Source of the DNA: an uncultured Ruminococcus sp.
GTDB taxonomy: Bacteria > Bacillota > Clostridia > Oscillospirales > CAG-272
Length of the DNA stretch: 25,605 nucleotides
Reading direction: 5' to 3'
Assembly: GCA_902797495.1 (NCBI GenBank)
Contig: CADBTH010000012.1
Span: forward strand, 1 to 25,605
In this document: positions 8,664 to 16,165 of the stretch, one piece after another
Numbering within the stretch: the stretch's first letter is position 1
How the letters are laid out: every line of letters starts with the position of its first letter
The notes under the pieces: generated by a model
What the model was told of the DNA's origin: nothing
What the model saw: only the letters and a program-made list of their open reading frames with translations
Databases searched by the model: none
Program-made: the position numbers and the translations under genes

Positions 8664-9626
8664 ATGAAAAAGAACACTCAAAGAACTACGAATCCTTATA
8701 AATACTCGGACTCGAACAAGAGGTATCAGACGTTCGACTACTGGCTCCGTTCCATCTTCGGGGAGAAGTGCGCGAAGATCTCGCTCGACGCGGGATTCAC
8801 CTGCCCGAACATAGACGGTACGAAGGCGCACGGCGGATGCGTCTACTGCAGCGCAGGCTCGTCCGGCGCCGAGAGCGGAGAGACTCTCGCGGAGCAGTAC
8901 GAGCGCGGGCGCGAGGTCATGGTGAGAAAGTGGGGATGTCGCAAATTCATCCCGTACCTTCAGGCTCACACGAACACCTACGCCCCGCCCGAGGTATTGT
9001 CGAGGGTATATGACGAAGCCGCCGCCCTCGACGGAGCGGTCATGCTCGCGATAGCGACGAGGGCGGACTGTCTGTCGGACGGCGCGGTATCGGCGCTTGC
9101 AAAGGTCGCCGAAAAGATACCGCTCTCGGTCGAGCTCGGACTTCAGACCACAAACGACGCGACCGCGCGCCTCATCAACCGCGCCCACACGTTCGAAGAG
9201 TTTATCGAAGGGTACGGGCGGCTAAGAGACGGAGTCCCGTCGGCGAAGATCGCGGTGCACCTGATCAACGGTCTGCCCGGTGAAACAAGAGTCGATATGC
9301 TGAAAAGCGCCGCCGACGTCGCAGCGCTCGGGCCGGATATCGTGAAGCTCCATCTGCTCCACGTCATAAAAGGAACTCCCCTCGCCGCGATGTGGGAGAG
9401 AGGAGAATACGTTCCGATGGAGCAGGAGGAGTACGTTTCGGTCGTCTGCGATCAGCTTGAGCTATTCCCCCCCGAATGCGCGATCGGGCGCATAACGGGA
9501 GACGCGAGGGCGGACGAGCTTCTCGCGCCCCTGTGGTGCAGAAGGAAGACCGCCGTCGCGAACGACGTCGACAAGGAGCTTTTCCGCCGCGGAACGTATC
9601 AGGGCATATATTACGGCAAGAAATAA
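8664..9626 (+). CDS. ytqA: TIGR01212-type radical SAM protein (YtqA/MnmL family)
   Basis: This is a 320-residue radical SAM enzyme. The start at 8664 is eight bases after the addA stop; it gives the usual family N-terminus and a length close to B. subtilis YtqA. The family signature is clear: FTCPNIDGTKAHGGCVYCS with Cys47, Cys59 and Cys62. This is the unusual long-spaced cluster motif (C-x11-C-x2-C) of the YtqA/YhcC group. B. subtilis YtqA, renamed MnmL, takes part in making mnm5s2U at the wobble position of tRNAs together with the methylase MnmM. No mnmM is adjacent here. The assignment to tRNA modification is by family, not by context. It is the last gene of the operon and is followed by a strong terminator. 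Confidence 0.9.
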   Translation: MKKNTQRTTNPYKYSDSNKRYQTFDYWLRSIFGEKCAKISLDAGFTCPNIDGTKAHGGCVYCSAGSSGAESGETLAEQYERGREVMVRKWGCRKFIPYLQAHTNTYAPPEVLSRVYDEAAALDGAVMLAIATRADCLSDGAVSALAKVAEKIPLSVELGLQTTNDATARLINRAHTFEEFIEGYGRLRDGVPSAKIAVHLINGLPGETRVDMLKSAADVAALGPDIVKLHLLHVIKGTPLAAMWERGEYVPMEQEEYVSVVCDQLELFPPECAIGRITGDARADELLAPLWCRRKTAVANDVDKELFRRGTYQGIYYGKK

Positions 9627-9627
9627 G

Positions 9628-9663
9628 AAAAGGCTGTTTCGGATACGCCGAAACAGCCCTTTT
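9628..9663. terminator. Strong bidirectional terminator between the addBA operon and the DUF3592 gene
   Basis: An 11-bp perfect stem, GGCTGTTTCGG (9632-9642) with CCGAAACAGCC (9648-9658), encloses the loop ATACG. It is flanked by AAAA on the left and by CTTTTATT on the right. It lies between the stop of the plus-strand radical SAM gene and the stop of the minus-strand gene that begins at 10695, so it serves both. Confidence 0.93.
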
Positions 9664-9675
9664 ATTATATTCGTA

Positions 9676-10695
9676 TCATTCGACGACGACCTGATCCGTC
9701 TCGGAGATCGCAAACACCGTGAGGAAAAGCGTATCGAAGTCGGACGTGTTAGTCCATACCCGATAGTACATCCCGCCGGCGGGGGGATTGATCTTGTGCT
9801 GCGCGGCGTCGTCCTCGTGGACGTACATACCGGTCGATTCGATCCTTGCAAAAGGCGCGCCGTCCTTCGCAGCTTCGTATATAACGTTCGGGAATTTACT
9901 GCGAAGATTAGTGGAAATGCGAATGCCTCGGTTGTGGATGACGTCCCACACGTTCTCACCGTCGAACTTGAAGTACGATCTTGCGGAAAAGACTTCTTCG
10001 TTGTAAGTCTGCGTTACCATGTGACCGACGTCGTGAGATTCGGTTATGCCGTTTTTGTGATTGACGAATTCGAACGGGCGCGCGCCGACGAGCGCCTGCT
10101 TCGTCATCTTACCTTCGTACAGCACGTTTCTGTCCGCGTCCTCGAGGATATATCCCGGCTTCAGTCCGTTTCCGTCAAAACGGTAGTAATACTCCGTGAC
10201 CCCGGGGGCGCTCTTGAATCCCTCAAACGCCGCCTTCGGGAATTCTCCCGCGCTCTCGTCGAGCTCGCGGCTCTTCTTGAACGCCTTGACGGTCTTGAAA
10301 ACCCCGAATACCACGGCGGCAGCGCCTAAAGCTATCATGACAGGCGGGATAAACGGCGGCATCTTGCCGTTCGACGTCTTCAGCGGGTCCGCGGGGTCGT
10401 AATAGACCTTTATCTCGTCCCCCTCCTTATAATCGTCTGTCACTCCCGAGAAAGTACCTTCGTACTCCTTGCCGTCAACGGTATAGGTAAAGTCGACGTC
10501 ATACTGCTGACCGTCGTCCTCATCATAAAAACCTTCGGTGACGGAAGTGACGACTCCTTTTGTCTCGAGGTATTTGTCAGATTTGAATCCGAGGAGTATC
10601 ACACCGAATACGATCAGTATTATACCTACGGGCACGAAAAACCTCGCCGGGCCCGAGTTCCTCATAATGCGTGCAAATTTGTTTTCAACGTTCAT
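9676..10695 (-). CDS. DUF3592 membrane protein with a Tubby/LURP-one-like C-terminal half
   Basis: The product has 339 residues. The start at 10695 is preceded by AAAGGAG with an eight-base spacer. Two membrane segments are evident, about 19-37 and 115-133. Between them lies an extracytoplasmic beta-rich domain of DUF3592 type (KGVVTSVTEG, VDFTYTVDGKEYEG, then the hallmark VYYDPADP at 97-104). After TM2, roughly residues 165-335 form a second beta-rich unit with repeated strand pairs such as YILEDADRNVLYEGKMTK and SYFKFDGENVWDVIHNRG. That pattern suggests the LURP-one/Tubby-like barrel, but this is my inference from pattern. DUF3592 proteins are of unknown function. The gene is monocistronic, with its own promoter and terminator. 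Confidence 0.82.
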   Translation of the reverse strand: MNVENKFARIMRNSGPARFFVPVGIILIVFGVILLGFKSDKYLETKGVVTSVTEGFYDEDDGQQYDVDFTYTVDGKEYEGTFSGVTDDYKEGDEIKVYYDPADPLKTSNGKMPPFIPPVMIALGAAAVVFGVFKTVKAFKKSRELDESAGEFPKAAFEGFKSAPGVTEYYYRFDGNGLKPGYILEDADRNVLYEGKMTKQALVGARPFEFVNHKNGITESHDVGHMVTQTYNEEVFSARSYFKFDGENVWDVIHNRGIRISTNLRSKFPNVIYEAAKDGAPFARIESTGMYVHEDDAAQHKINPPAGGMYYRVWTNTSDFDTLFLTVFAISETDQVVVE

Positions 10696-10728
10696 TTGGA
10701 TATCTCCTTTTTTTATTTAATCGCTAGA

Positions 10729-10757
10729 AGTATACCAGATTAATTCGATAATTTCAA
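10729..10757 (-). promoter_or_regulatory. Promoter of the DUF3592 gene
   Basis: Read on the minus strand, TTGAAA (10757-10752) is followed by a 17-base spacer ending in TGG and then TATACT (10734-10729). The predicted start is about 30 bases upstream of the start codon. It is divergent from the promoter at 10804. Confidence 0.8.
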
Positions 10758-10803
10758 TAGTGTTTATTATTTTTAGATAAAAAACCAAAATCCGGCTCAA
10801 GTG

Positions 10804-10832
10804 TTGAAAATCCACCACAAATCGGCTATAAT
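10804..10832 (+). promoter_or_regulatory. Promoter of the LuxR-type membrane regulator
   Basis: TTGAAA (10804-10809), a 17-base spacer, then TATAAT (10827-10832), in an A/T-rich divergent region. The expected start near 10839 leaves a leader of about 44 bases before the ATG at 10883. Confidence 0.8.
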
Positions 10833-10882
10833 TATTTATATTACCGCTAATGTAAAACGACATTCAAATCAGGTATAACGCA

Positions 10883-12265
10883 ATGATTATAATCAATTTA
10901 ACGATCAATAAACGTAAACGGTCGGCGTTTACCGCTCTTTTCTCATCGTTCATGCTGATACAGTTCGTATCCCTTCGCCTTGCAAACGGCGCAGGCCGCG
11001 GATATCTGACGGAGGCAGTTCAGGAAAAGGTCTATCTGTTTATTCAGGTCGCAGCGATCCTCGGCTTTCTCGCTCATGCACTGATCCGCTGCAAAGAAAG
11101 AGATCGTACAGTCAGCTGTCCGTTGACAGCAGTCTCCGCAGCGCTGTGTCTTGCAGGAACTTCGATCATGCTCTTCTGCTCTCCGGCTTCGCTCTTTTAT
11201 CTCGTCGTTACGGGGATCAGCGTAACGCTCGTAGGGTTTCTCGGCGGATCGGTTTACGAACGCCTCTCGATGTATATGAGTTCCGTGAGATTTGCGGGAC
11301 TGTTTATCGGAATCGGATATGCGGCGGCGGTATTGCTCCAGTTCTGCCTTCAGCTCCAATGGTCCCTCACTCCCCTCCTTGCGTTCTTTATGTTCGTGTC
11401 CTTTGCCGTTTTGGCAATACTGCTGCTGAATGAGGACCGTTTACCTGCAGCGGATGCAGACAAAAACAAAATGCCGTCTTCACGCTCTGCTATAGCCCTC
11501 AGCATAGGGATCACGTTCGCATTATTGATATTTACAAGCTACTACAACAGTTACATCCATCATTTACAGATCGCGACGGGGTACACGGATTACAACGTAT
11601 ACAGCTGGCCCCGTTTACTGATGATACCGACAGTGATCCTGTTCGGTTCACTCGGCGATATCAAGGGCGGCAGACTGCTGCCGATCTGCACTCTGTGCAT
11701 ATCGGTTACGGCGCTTCTGAATACGGCGCTTCTCGGCAGCGATACTTATATACTGAATATGTGCCTTTATTACGTCGCTCTGACCGCCGTTGTTGCCTAC
11801 TATCACGTGACTTTTCTACATCTTGCGGGGAACGGCAGGCACCGCGCGCTGACGGCGTGTACGGGACGTATTATAGACAGCGTCGTAGTGATCGTCTCGT
11901 TCGGTCTTAATATATCGACTCAGTCACAATTCACCGTATTGCTGATCAACGTATTGGCTCTTGCCACGGCGATCATAATGATGGCGTTCCGCGGAGCGCT
12001 GAATCTTTCCGTTCAATCCGTTCCGGTAAGCAAAGAAGACAGCGCAGCGGACCCTTTTCCTGTCATCGGTGAAAAATACGGCATTACACCTTCTGAGCTT
12101 AAAGTACTTCGCGAGCTGGTTACGACCGACGACAAGCAGGTAGCCATCGCTTCCCGGATGAATATTTCCGTCAGCACCCTGCGCCACCATATAACCTCGA
12201 TCTACAGAAAGACCGGCGTTCAAACGCGCTCGGCGCTCTGCAAGCTTCTGAACGCCGCAAAATGA
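10883..12265 (+). CDS. Membrane-anchored LuxR-family transcriptional regulator (about 12 TM + HTH)
   Basis: The product has 460 residues. The first roughly 380 residues are a chain of about twelve hydrophobic helices resembling an MFS-type bundle, with segments such as AFTALFSSFMLIQFVSL, LFIGIGYAAAVLLQF and FTVLLINVLALATAIIMM. The last roughly 65 residues are a LuxR/GerE helix-turn-helix: ITPSELKVLRELV, then KQVAIASRMNISVSTLRHH as the recognition region, then ITSIYRKTGVQTRSALCKLL. Regulators of this one-component layout are abundant in anaerobes such as Eggerthella and some Clostridia, where they typically control a nearby gene in response to a small molecule. The two lipoprotein genes just downstream are the natural candidate targets (inference). 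The ribosome binding site (AGGTA) is weak. Codon use is more A/T-rich than in the addAB operon, suggesting an accessory or transferred segment. Confidence 0.88.
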   Translation: MIIINLTINKRKRSAFTALFSSFMLIQFVSLRLANGAGRGYLTEAVQEKVYLFIQVAAILGFLAHALIRCKERDRTVSCPLTAVSAALCLAGTSIMLFCSPASLFYLVVTGISVTLVGFLGGSVYERLSMYMSSVRFAGLFIGIGYAAAVLLQFCLQLQWSLTPLLAFFMFVSFAVLAILLLNEDRLPAADADKNKMPSSRSAIALSIGITFALLIFTSYYNSYIHHLQIATGYTDYNVYSWPRLLMIPTVILFGSLGDIKGGRLLPICTLCISVTALLNTALLGSDTYILNMCLYYVALTAVVAYYHVTFLHLAGNGRHRALTACTGRIIDSVVVIVSFGLNISTQSQFTVLLINVLALATAIIMMAFRGALNLSVQSVPVSKEDSAADPFPVIGEKYGITPSELKVLRELVTTDDKQVAIASRMNISVSTLRHHITSIYRKTGVQTRSALCKLLNAAK

Positions 12266-12271
12266 AATCTC

Positions 12272-12299
12272 AAATCCTCTCCGCGGAGAGGATTTTTTC
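12272..12299 (+). terminator. Terminator of the LuxR-type regulator
   Basis: A 24-base perfect palindrome (12272-12295, arms AAATCCTCTCCG and CGGAGAGGATTT) runs into T6 seven bases after the stop codon. It separates the regulator from the lipoprotein pair, which therefore should have its own promoter. Confidence 0.88.
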
Positions 12300-12399
12300 T
12301 TTATGCCGCAAAAAACAGCCGAATAGCAGGAACATTCTATATTAATCGCGGACGTATTATGGTACATTTATTATAACATCAACTATTAGGGGGCGAATT

Positions 12400-13476
12400 A
12401 TGAGAAAGACTTTAGCGGTAGTATTATTGTTTATACTGGTATTTGCCTGCCTTAACGGGTGCGGCGGCGGAAGCACGGATAACTCTTCCGATAATAAAAC
12501 GGTTCCGCATACGGATAATTCAAATATACCGGAAACCGATGATGCGCCTGAAATCAATACCGATTACGAAACAGCAGCGCCTGCACCGGCAATACCGGAG
12601 ATCACAATAAGGCCTGCAGAATGGACTCAGGTGGACTGGCAGCCGTATACCTGTGCGTATTTCACACTTAACGTTCCATACGGATGGCAGGTAGAATGGG
12701 ACGGTAACGCACAGAGAATGTGGTGGACCGTCACAAGCCCCGACGGAAAGATCGGCATACATAATCTGGATCATGACTACGCCGCCAAGGATCCTGCAAT
12801 GACTCAGGCCCTGGGATTCCAAAAGCCGTTGTATGACGCTTCCGTTCAGGGATATTTTGAAATGATTTATGAGGACTCAGCCGATTATTTCACCGTGCAG
12901 AACTCATGCGTACCTGAGAATTACAGTATCCTCCAGTCATCCACAAACAAACAGATCAAGGACTATCAGACGCTGTATGCAACCTTCAGCGACGCGACGG
13001 TAGGCGAAGGAGAAGGATTGTATTCGGCAGTCCTGTTCGATCATGACGACGTCTATATCAGAGGAGCGAACTATGCAAACTGGGAGATCGACGCGATCGT
13101 CACAGAGTGGGCTCCTCTCGGTCAGTTCGTCAACTGGCAGTCCGTACTTGCTCAAATCGCTCAGTCATTCACATATACCGAATACTATATTCAGGAATGG
13201 CAGTCATGGCTGAATACGAGCGTCAGGCCGTCGTCATCCGTAAATGATACCGATCCCGTTATGGAGGCGTTCGAGGAGCGAAGTATATCAGATACAATTA
13301 TACAGGAAAAGCGTTCGGACATGCTGGAAGAGTATGAGCGGGTCTATGATAACGAAACAGGAAAAATATATCGTGCTTACAGCGGCTTTTTGGACGATAT
13401 GGGAGATCAGGATCGCTATACTCCTGCCACCGACAGTCAGTACGCTGAAGGTTATGACGGTTGGATAGATAAATAA
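12400..13476 (+). CDS. Large lipoprotein of unknown function
   Basis: This 358-residue secreted lipoprotein has a signal peptide ending in the lipobox L-N-G-C (lipidated Cys21), a low-complexity linker rich in Ser, Thr, Asp and Pro to about residue 65, and then a globular part. The stretch ACAYFTLNVPYGWQVEW-like (about 82-100) recalls the start of PsbP/MOG1-type folds seen in many Firmicutes lipoproteins, but I cannot assign a family. The C-terminal tail (about 285-358) is highly charged and contains ETGKIYRAYSG. The start at 12400 follows AGGGGG (12388-12393). I see no convincing -35/-10 pair in the 100 bases upstream. It is followed after 13 bases by a second lipoprotein gene with a strong ribosome binding site, so the two form an operon. 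Composition is A/T-richer than the flanks. Confidence 0.82.
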   Translation: MRKTLAVVLLFILVFACLNGCGGGSTDNSSDNKTVPHTDNSNIPETDDAPEINTDYETAAPAPAIPEITIRPAEWTQVDWQPYTCAYFTLNVPYGWQVEWDGNAQRMWWTVTSPDGKIGIHNLDHDYAAKDPAMTQALGFQKPLYDASVQGYFEMIYEDSADYFTVQNSCVPENYSILQSSTNKQIKDYQTLYATFSDATVGEGEGLYSAVLFDHDDVYIRGANYANWEIDAIVTEWAPLGQFVNWQSVLAQIAQSFTYTEYYIQEWQSWLNTSVRPSSSVNDTDPVMEAFEERSISDTIIQEKRSDMLEEYERVYDNETGKIYRAYSGFLDDMGDQDRYTPATDSQYAEGYDGWIDK

Positions 13477-13489
13477 AGGAGAAATACAC

Positions 13490-14149
13490 ATGAAAAAGAT
13501 TTTTTGTTTATTACTCGCGGGGTTGATGATTTTCACACTTGCTTCCTGTTCCGGCTCAGATGAGGATAAAACGGCGGAAAACAGCGGCAGTGATCAACAG
13601 ACAGAAACGGTGACAGATACGGTGACAGAGACGGTAACAGAGACAACGGATGAAACCGAAGGACCCGCCGTCCCTGACGTCAGCGTCTGGAACTGGGTCA
13701 AGGGAGAGCTTGACTGCTACGGCTATAAATACCGTGATCAGGCGTATTATCTGTCGTACAGCCATCCCGATAACTTCAAAACTTTTTCCGAAGCATACAG
13801 TGGATTACAGTATTTCGGATATTGTTTTAATCCCGCAGACAGCGACGCCTCTCCGAACGACTCCCCGTACGGTCTGTATATCTATTTCGGCCAGGGCAGC
13901 GACGGAGGCGCGACAAAGTCTTCTTTGGAAGAGGACGTGCCGGGCGGTCTGACAGAGCGTGAGCTCGGTGGAAGAACGGTTCTGTTCGGCGAACTTTCCC
14001 CGGACCCGAACACCGGCTCGCACACTTTTGCATATTATTTAAGCTATGAGGAAGACGGGTGGTCGCGCATATGGATAATCGTGAGCGATCCGGAATCCGA
14101 CGGCGAGTTCAGAAGGACGTTTGAAAACAGTATGAGCTTTGATCCGTAA
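13490..14149 (+). CDS. Lipoprotein with a Thr-Glu-Val repeat linker
   Basis: The product is a 219-residue lipoprotein. The signal peptide ends in L-A-S-C with Cys20. A Thr/Glu/Val-rich stalk follows (TETVTDTVTETVTETTDET, about 37-55), encoded partly by three tandem 12-base units at 13607-13642, before a globular domain of about 155 residues. That domain contains YYLSYSHPDNFKTFSEAYSG, a beta strand pair around GLYIYFGQGSDGG, and EDGWSRIWIIVSDPES near the end. The layout of an aromatic-rich strand region after the stalk parallels the upstream lipoprotein, so the two may be functional partners. I recognise no named family. AAGGAG (13476-13481) lies eight bases before the start and overlaps the upstream stop codon. 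A strong terminator follows. Confidence 0.82.
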   Translation: MKKIFCLLLAGLMIFTLASCSGSDEDKTAENSGSDQQTETVTDTVTETVTETTDETEGPAVPDVSVWNWVKGELDCYGYKYRDQAYYLSYSHPDNFKTFSEAYSGLQYFGYCFNPADSDASPNDSPYGLYIYFGQGSDGGATKSSLEEDVPGGLTERELGGRTVLFGELSPDPNTGSHTFAYYLSYEEDGWSRIWIIVSDPESDGEFRRTFENSMSFDP

Positions 14150-14182
14150 ACCATGATATTCTTCTCTGAAGCGGCAGAAAAG

Positions 14183-14217
14183 AACGGAGCTGACGCCAAC
14201 CGTCAGCTCCGTTAAAA
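14183..14217. terminator. Bidirectional terminator between convergent genes
   Basis: A 13-bp perfect stem, AACGGAGCTGACG (14183-14195) with CGTCAGCTCCGTT (14201-14213), has the loop CCAAC. It sits between the stop of the lipoprotein pair (14149) and the stop of the minus-strand glycosyltransferase (14219). The T-run on either side is short, so efficiency is uncertain. Confidence 0.82.
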
Positions 14218-14218
14218 T

Positions 14219-16165
14219 TCAGTATTTGATATATTTCAGAAGGTCTGGATCCTTCTTTTTCCATTTGGCGACGAAGTAGTCGCCTTTTTCTTTTATAAGT
14301 TTCGCGTGCGCTTCGCTCCCCTCTTTCGTCGTCTGGTGGGGAAGGTGACCGACCGCGAGACATGTCGAATAGTAGATGTCGTACCCCGCGTGACGGACCG
14401 CAAGCGAGAGGTCGCTGTCCTCGTAGCACGTCGGATCGTACGCTTCGTCAAATCCTCCGACCTCGTCGAAAATCTCCCTCGGGATAAGGAAGCCGCAGGT
14501 CGCAAGGCATCCAATATCCGTCCTCGCAAGGCATGGCGGCTCGGCGTAGCGGTGCGGATAGCTATCCGCGACTCTGTAGTTGTAGCCCGAGTCGTTGAAC
14601 CAGCCGGCTCCCCACGCGGCGCATCCGAAGTTTTCGCGCTTCGCTATTTCAAGGTAGCTGTCGAGCCAAAAGTCGCTTCTGATCCACTCGTCGGAATCAA
14701 GGAATACGACGAACTCGCCTTCCGAATTTGCGACTCCGAGGTTTCTTCCCGAGGAGCAGCCGTTCTTCACGTTGCGAACGATCTTCACTTTGTCCGAATA
14801 GTCTTCGAGGAGTTTTTCGTAAGAGCCGTCGGTACTGCAGTTGTCCACGGCGACGATCTCATATCCGTAGGAATTGTGAGCGATGAGAGTATCGAGGCAT
14901 CTGAAGATGACCTTCGAGTTGTTGTAGTTCAGAACTACTACCGAGATCTTCGGCGCTCTCTCCCTCTCATACAGTTCCGACGTCATCCTGTCGGTGCGGC
15001 TGAACCAGTTGTTCTGCGCGAGGAAGAGCGCGGCCGCCTTGCCGTCGGGCTTCAGCGAGTCTATCTTCGCGACGGCGTCGGCGGGGTCTGCGTACGTCGT
15101 GACGAGAGGATATCCCTCGACCTCGGGAAGCCTTCCCGAGAGTACGGGACAGTTCATCGCGATATATTCAAATATTTTAAGAGGCGACACGTATTCCGAT
15201 ATGCCGTCCACCTTGAAGGGCAGGAGCGCGCCGTCGGAGTGCGCGAGGTACGCGGGAAGCTCGCTCTGCCGCTTGACTCCCGGAAAATACACGTTTTTCG
15301 GGGCGCTCTTTATCCGTTCAGCGACGCCTGACGCGTCGCCGATAAGGTGGAACGTATACGACGGGCGGCTCTTCGCAAGCGCGAATACCGTATCCCAATC
15401 GAACCAGTCTCCCCAGAGGGAGCCGTAATAAACGAAAGTCTTCTCGCCGGCGGCGAGGTCGGCGGGTCTTTCGAAACTGCCCGCGGGATTGAAGAGCGCG
15501 TCGTTGACCGCGTTCGGACTGTAGACGACTTCTTTTTCGATCCCATACTCTTTCAGTTTACCTTCGAGCTGAGCGACGAGCGGTTTTGCGGTCGCCGTCA
15601 GAAGGTCTGCCGAGCGGAGGAACTCTTCGAGAGTTTTTTCGTCGTATATCCCTCTGCCGAGCGAGCTCTCCCAGTTGTCGATGCTCTCGTAGACTATCCT
15701 GCATCCGGCGTCCTTCGCCGCCTTAAGGAACGGCGCGAACTTCGCGCAAGGCGCTTCGGCGACGACGAGGTCTCCCTCTCCAGCGAAGCGTGTCAGCGCG
15801 TCCGGAGTTACGCCGTCGATAAACCTGTGTCCGGCGAGGGGCAGCTCGATCCCGTGAGACCTGACGTCGGACGATTTGTAAGCGTAAAGATAGAAGACGG
15901 AAAAGCCGCTGACGTTGAGGGTCGACGCTATCTGCGCGCTTCTCTGCCCTCCGCCGATATCGTAATAAGGGACGGTAGCAAGCACGACGGCGCGGCGGGT
16001 CTTTCCGACCGACGCGGAGCCTTCGGTCTGCGAAGGGTCGAAGTCGAATTTTTTGACGCTCTTTCTCTGTTCCGCGCGTATCTTCAGCGAGTTGAGACCC
16101 CATTTGAAGGCCTGAACGATCCCGTCGTTCTTTATCTTTCTCGCCGCTTTGTCAAGCGCGCTCAT
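14219..16165 (-). CDS. Two-domain glycosyltransferase (GT4-like + GT2)
   Basis: The product has 648 residues. The start at 16165 is chosen because its ATG overlaps the upstream stop as ATGA and has GGAGAG about eight bases before it; longer starts lie inside the upstream gene. After a helical N-terminus (1-45), residues about 55-400 look like a GT-B glycosyltransferase of GT4 type. They contain PYYDIGGGQRS, the acceptor-side YESIDNWESS, and the donor-site segment SEYVSPLKIFEYIAMNCPVL. Residues about 407-648 are a GT-A, family 2 domain: ISVVVLNYNN, VDNCSTDGS with Asp441 near the nucleotide, and the metal-binding DSD (490-492), then CYEDSDLSLAVRHAGY. Two active sites suggest that it adds two successive sugars of a surface polymer. 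Acceptor and sugars cannot be read from sequence. It is cotranscribed with the flavoprotein gene upstream. Confidence 0.9.
   Translation of the reverse strand: MSALDKAARKIKNDGIVQAFKWGLNSLKIRAEQRKSVKKFDFDPSQTEGSASVGKTRRAVVLATVPYYDIGGGQRSAQIASTLNVSGFSVFYLYAYKSSDVRSHGIELPLAGHRFIDGVTPDALTRFAGEGDLVVAEAPCAKFAPFLKAAKDAGCRIVYESIDNWESSLGRGIYDEKTLEEFLRSADLLTATAKPLVAQLEGKLKEYGIEKEVVYSPNAVNDALFNPAGSFERPADLAAGEKTFVYYGSLWGDWFDWDTVFALAKSRPSYTFHLIGDASGVAERIKSAPKNVYFPGVKRQSELPAYLAHSDGALLPFKVDGISEYVSPLKIFEYIAMNCPVLSGRLPEVEGYPLVTTYADPADAVAKIDSLKPDGKAAALFLAQNNWFSRTDRMTSELYERERAPKISVVVLNYNNSKVIFRCLDTLIAHNSYGYEIVAVDNCSTDGSYEKLLEDYSDKVKIVRNVKNGCSSGRNLGVANSEGEFVVFLDSDEWIRSDFWLDSYLEIAKRENFGCAAWGAGWFNDSGYNYRVADSYPHRYAEPPCLARTDIGCLATCGFLIPREIFDEVGGFDEAYDPTCYEDSDLSLAVRHAGYDIYYSTCLAVGHLPHQTTKEGSEAHAKLIKEKGDYFVAKWKKKDPDLLKYIKY

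Noticed and set aside
12355..12377. Promoter for the first lipoprotein of the pair
   Set aside because: TATTAT and TATAAC can serve as -10 candidates, but neither has an acceptable -35 at 16-18 bases, so I do not annotate one.
14306..15331. Plus-strand open frame (341 codons) opposite the two-domain glycosyltransferase
   Set aside because: An antisense shadow; the minus-strand frame carries intact GT4 and GT2 motifs.
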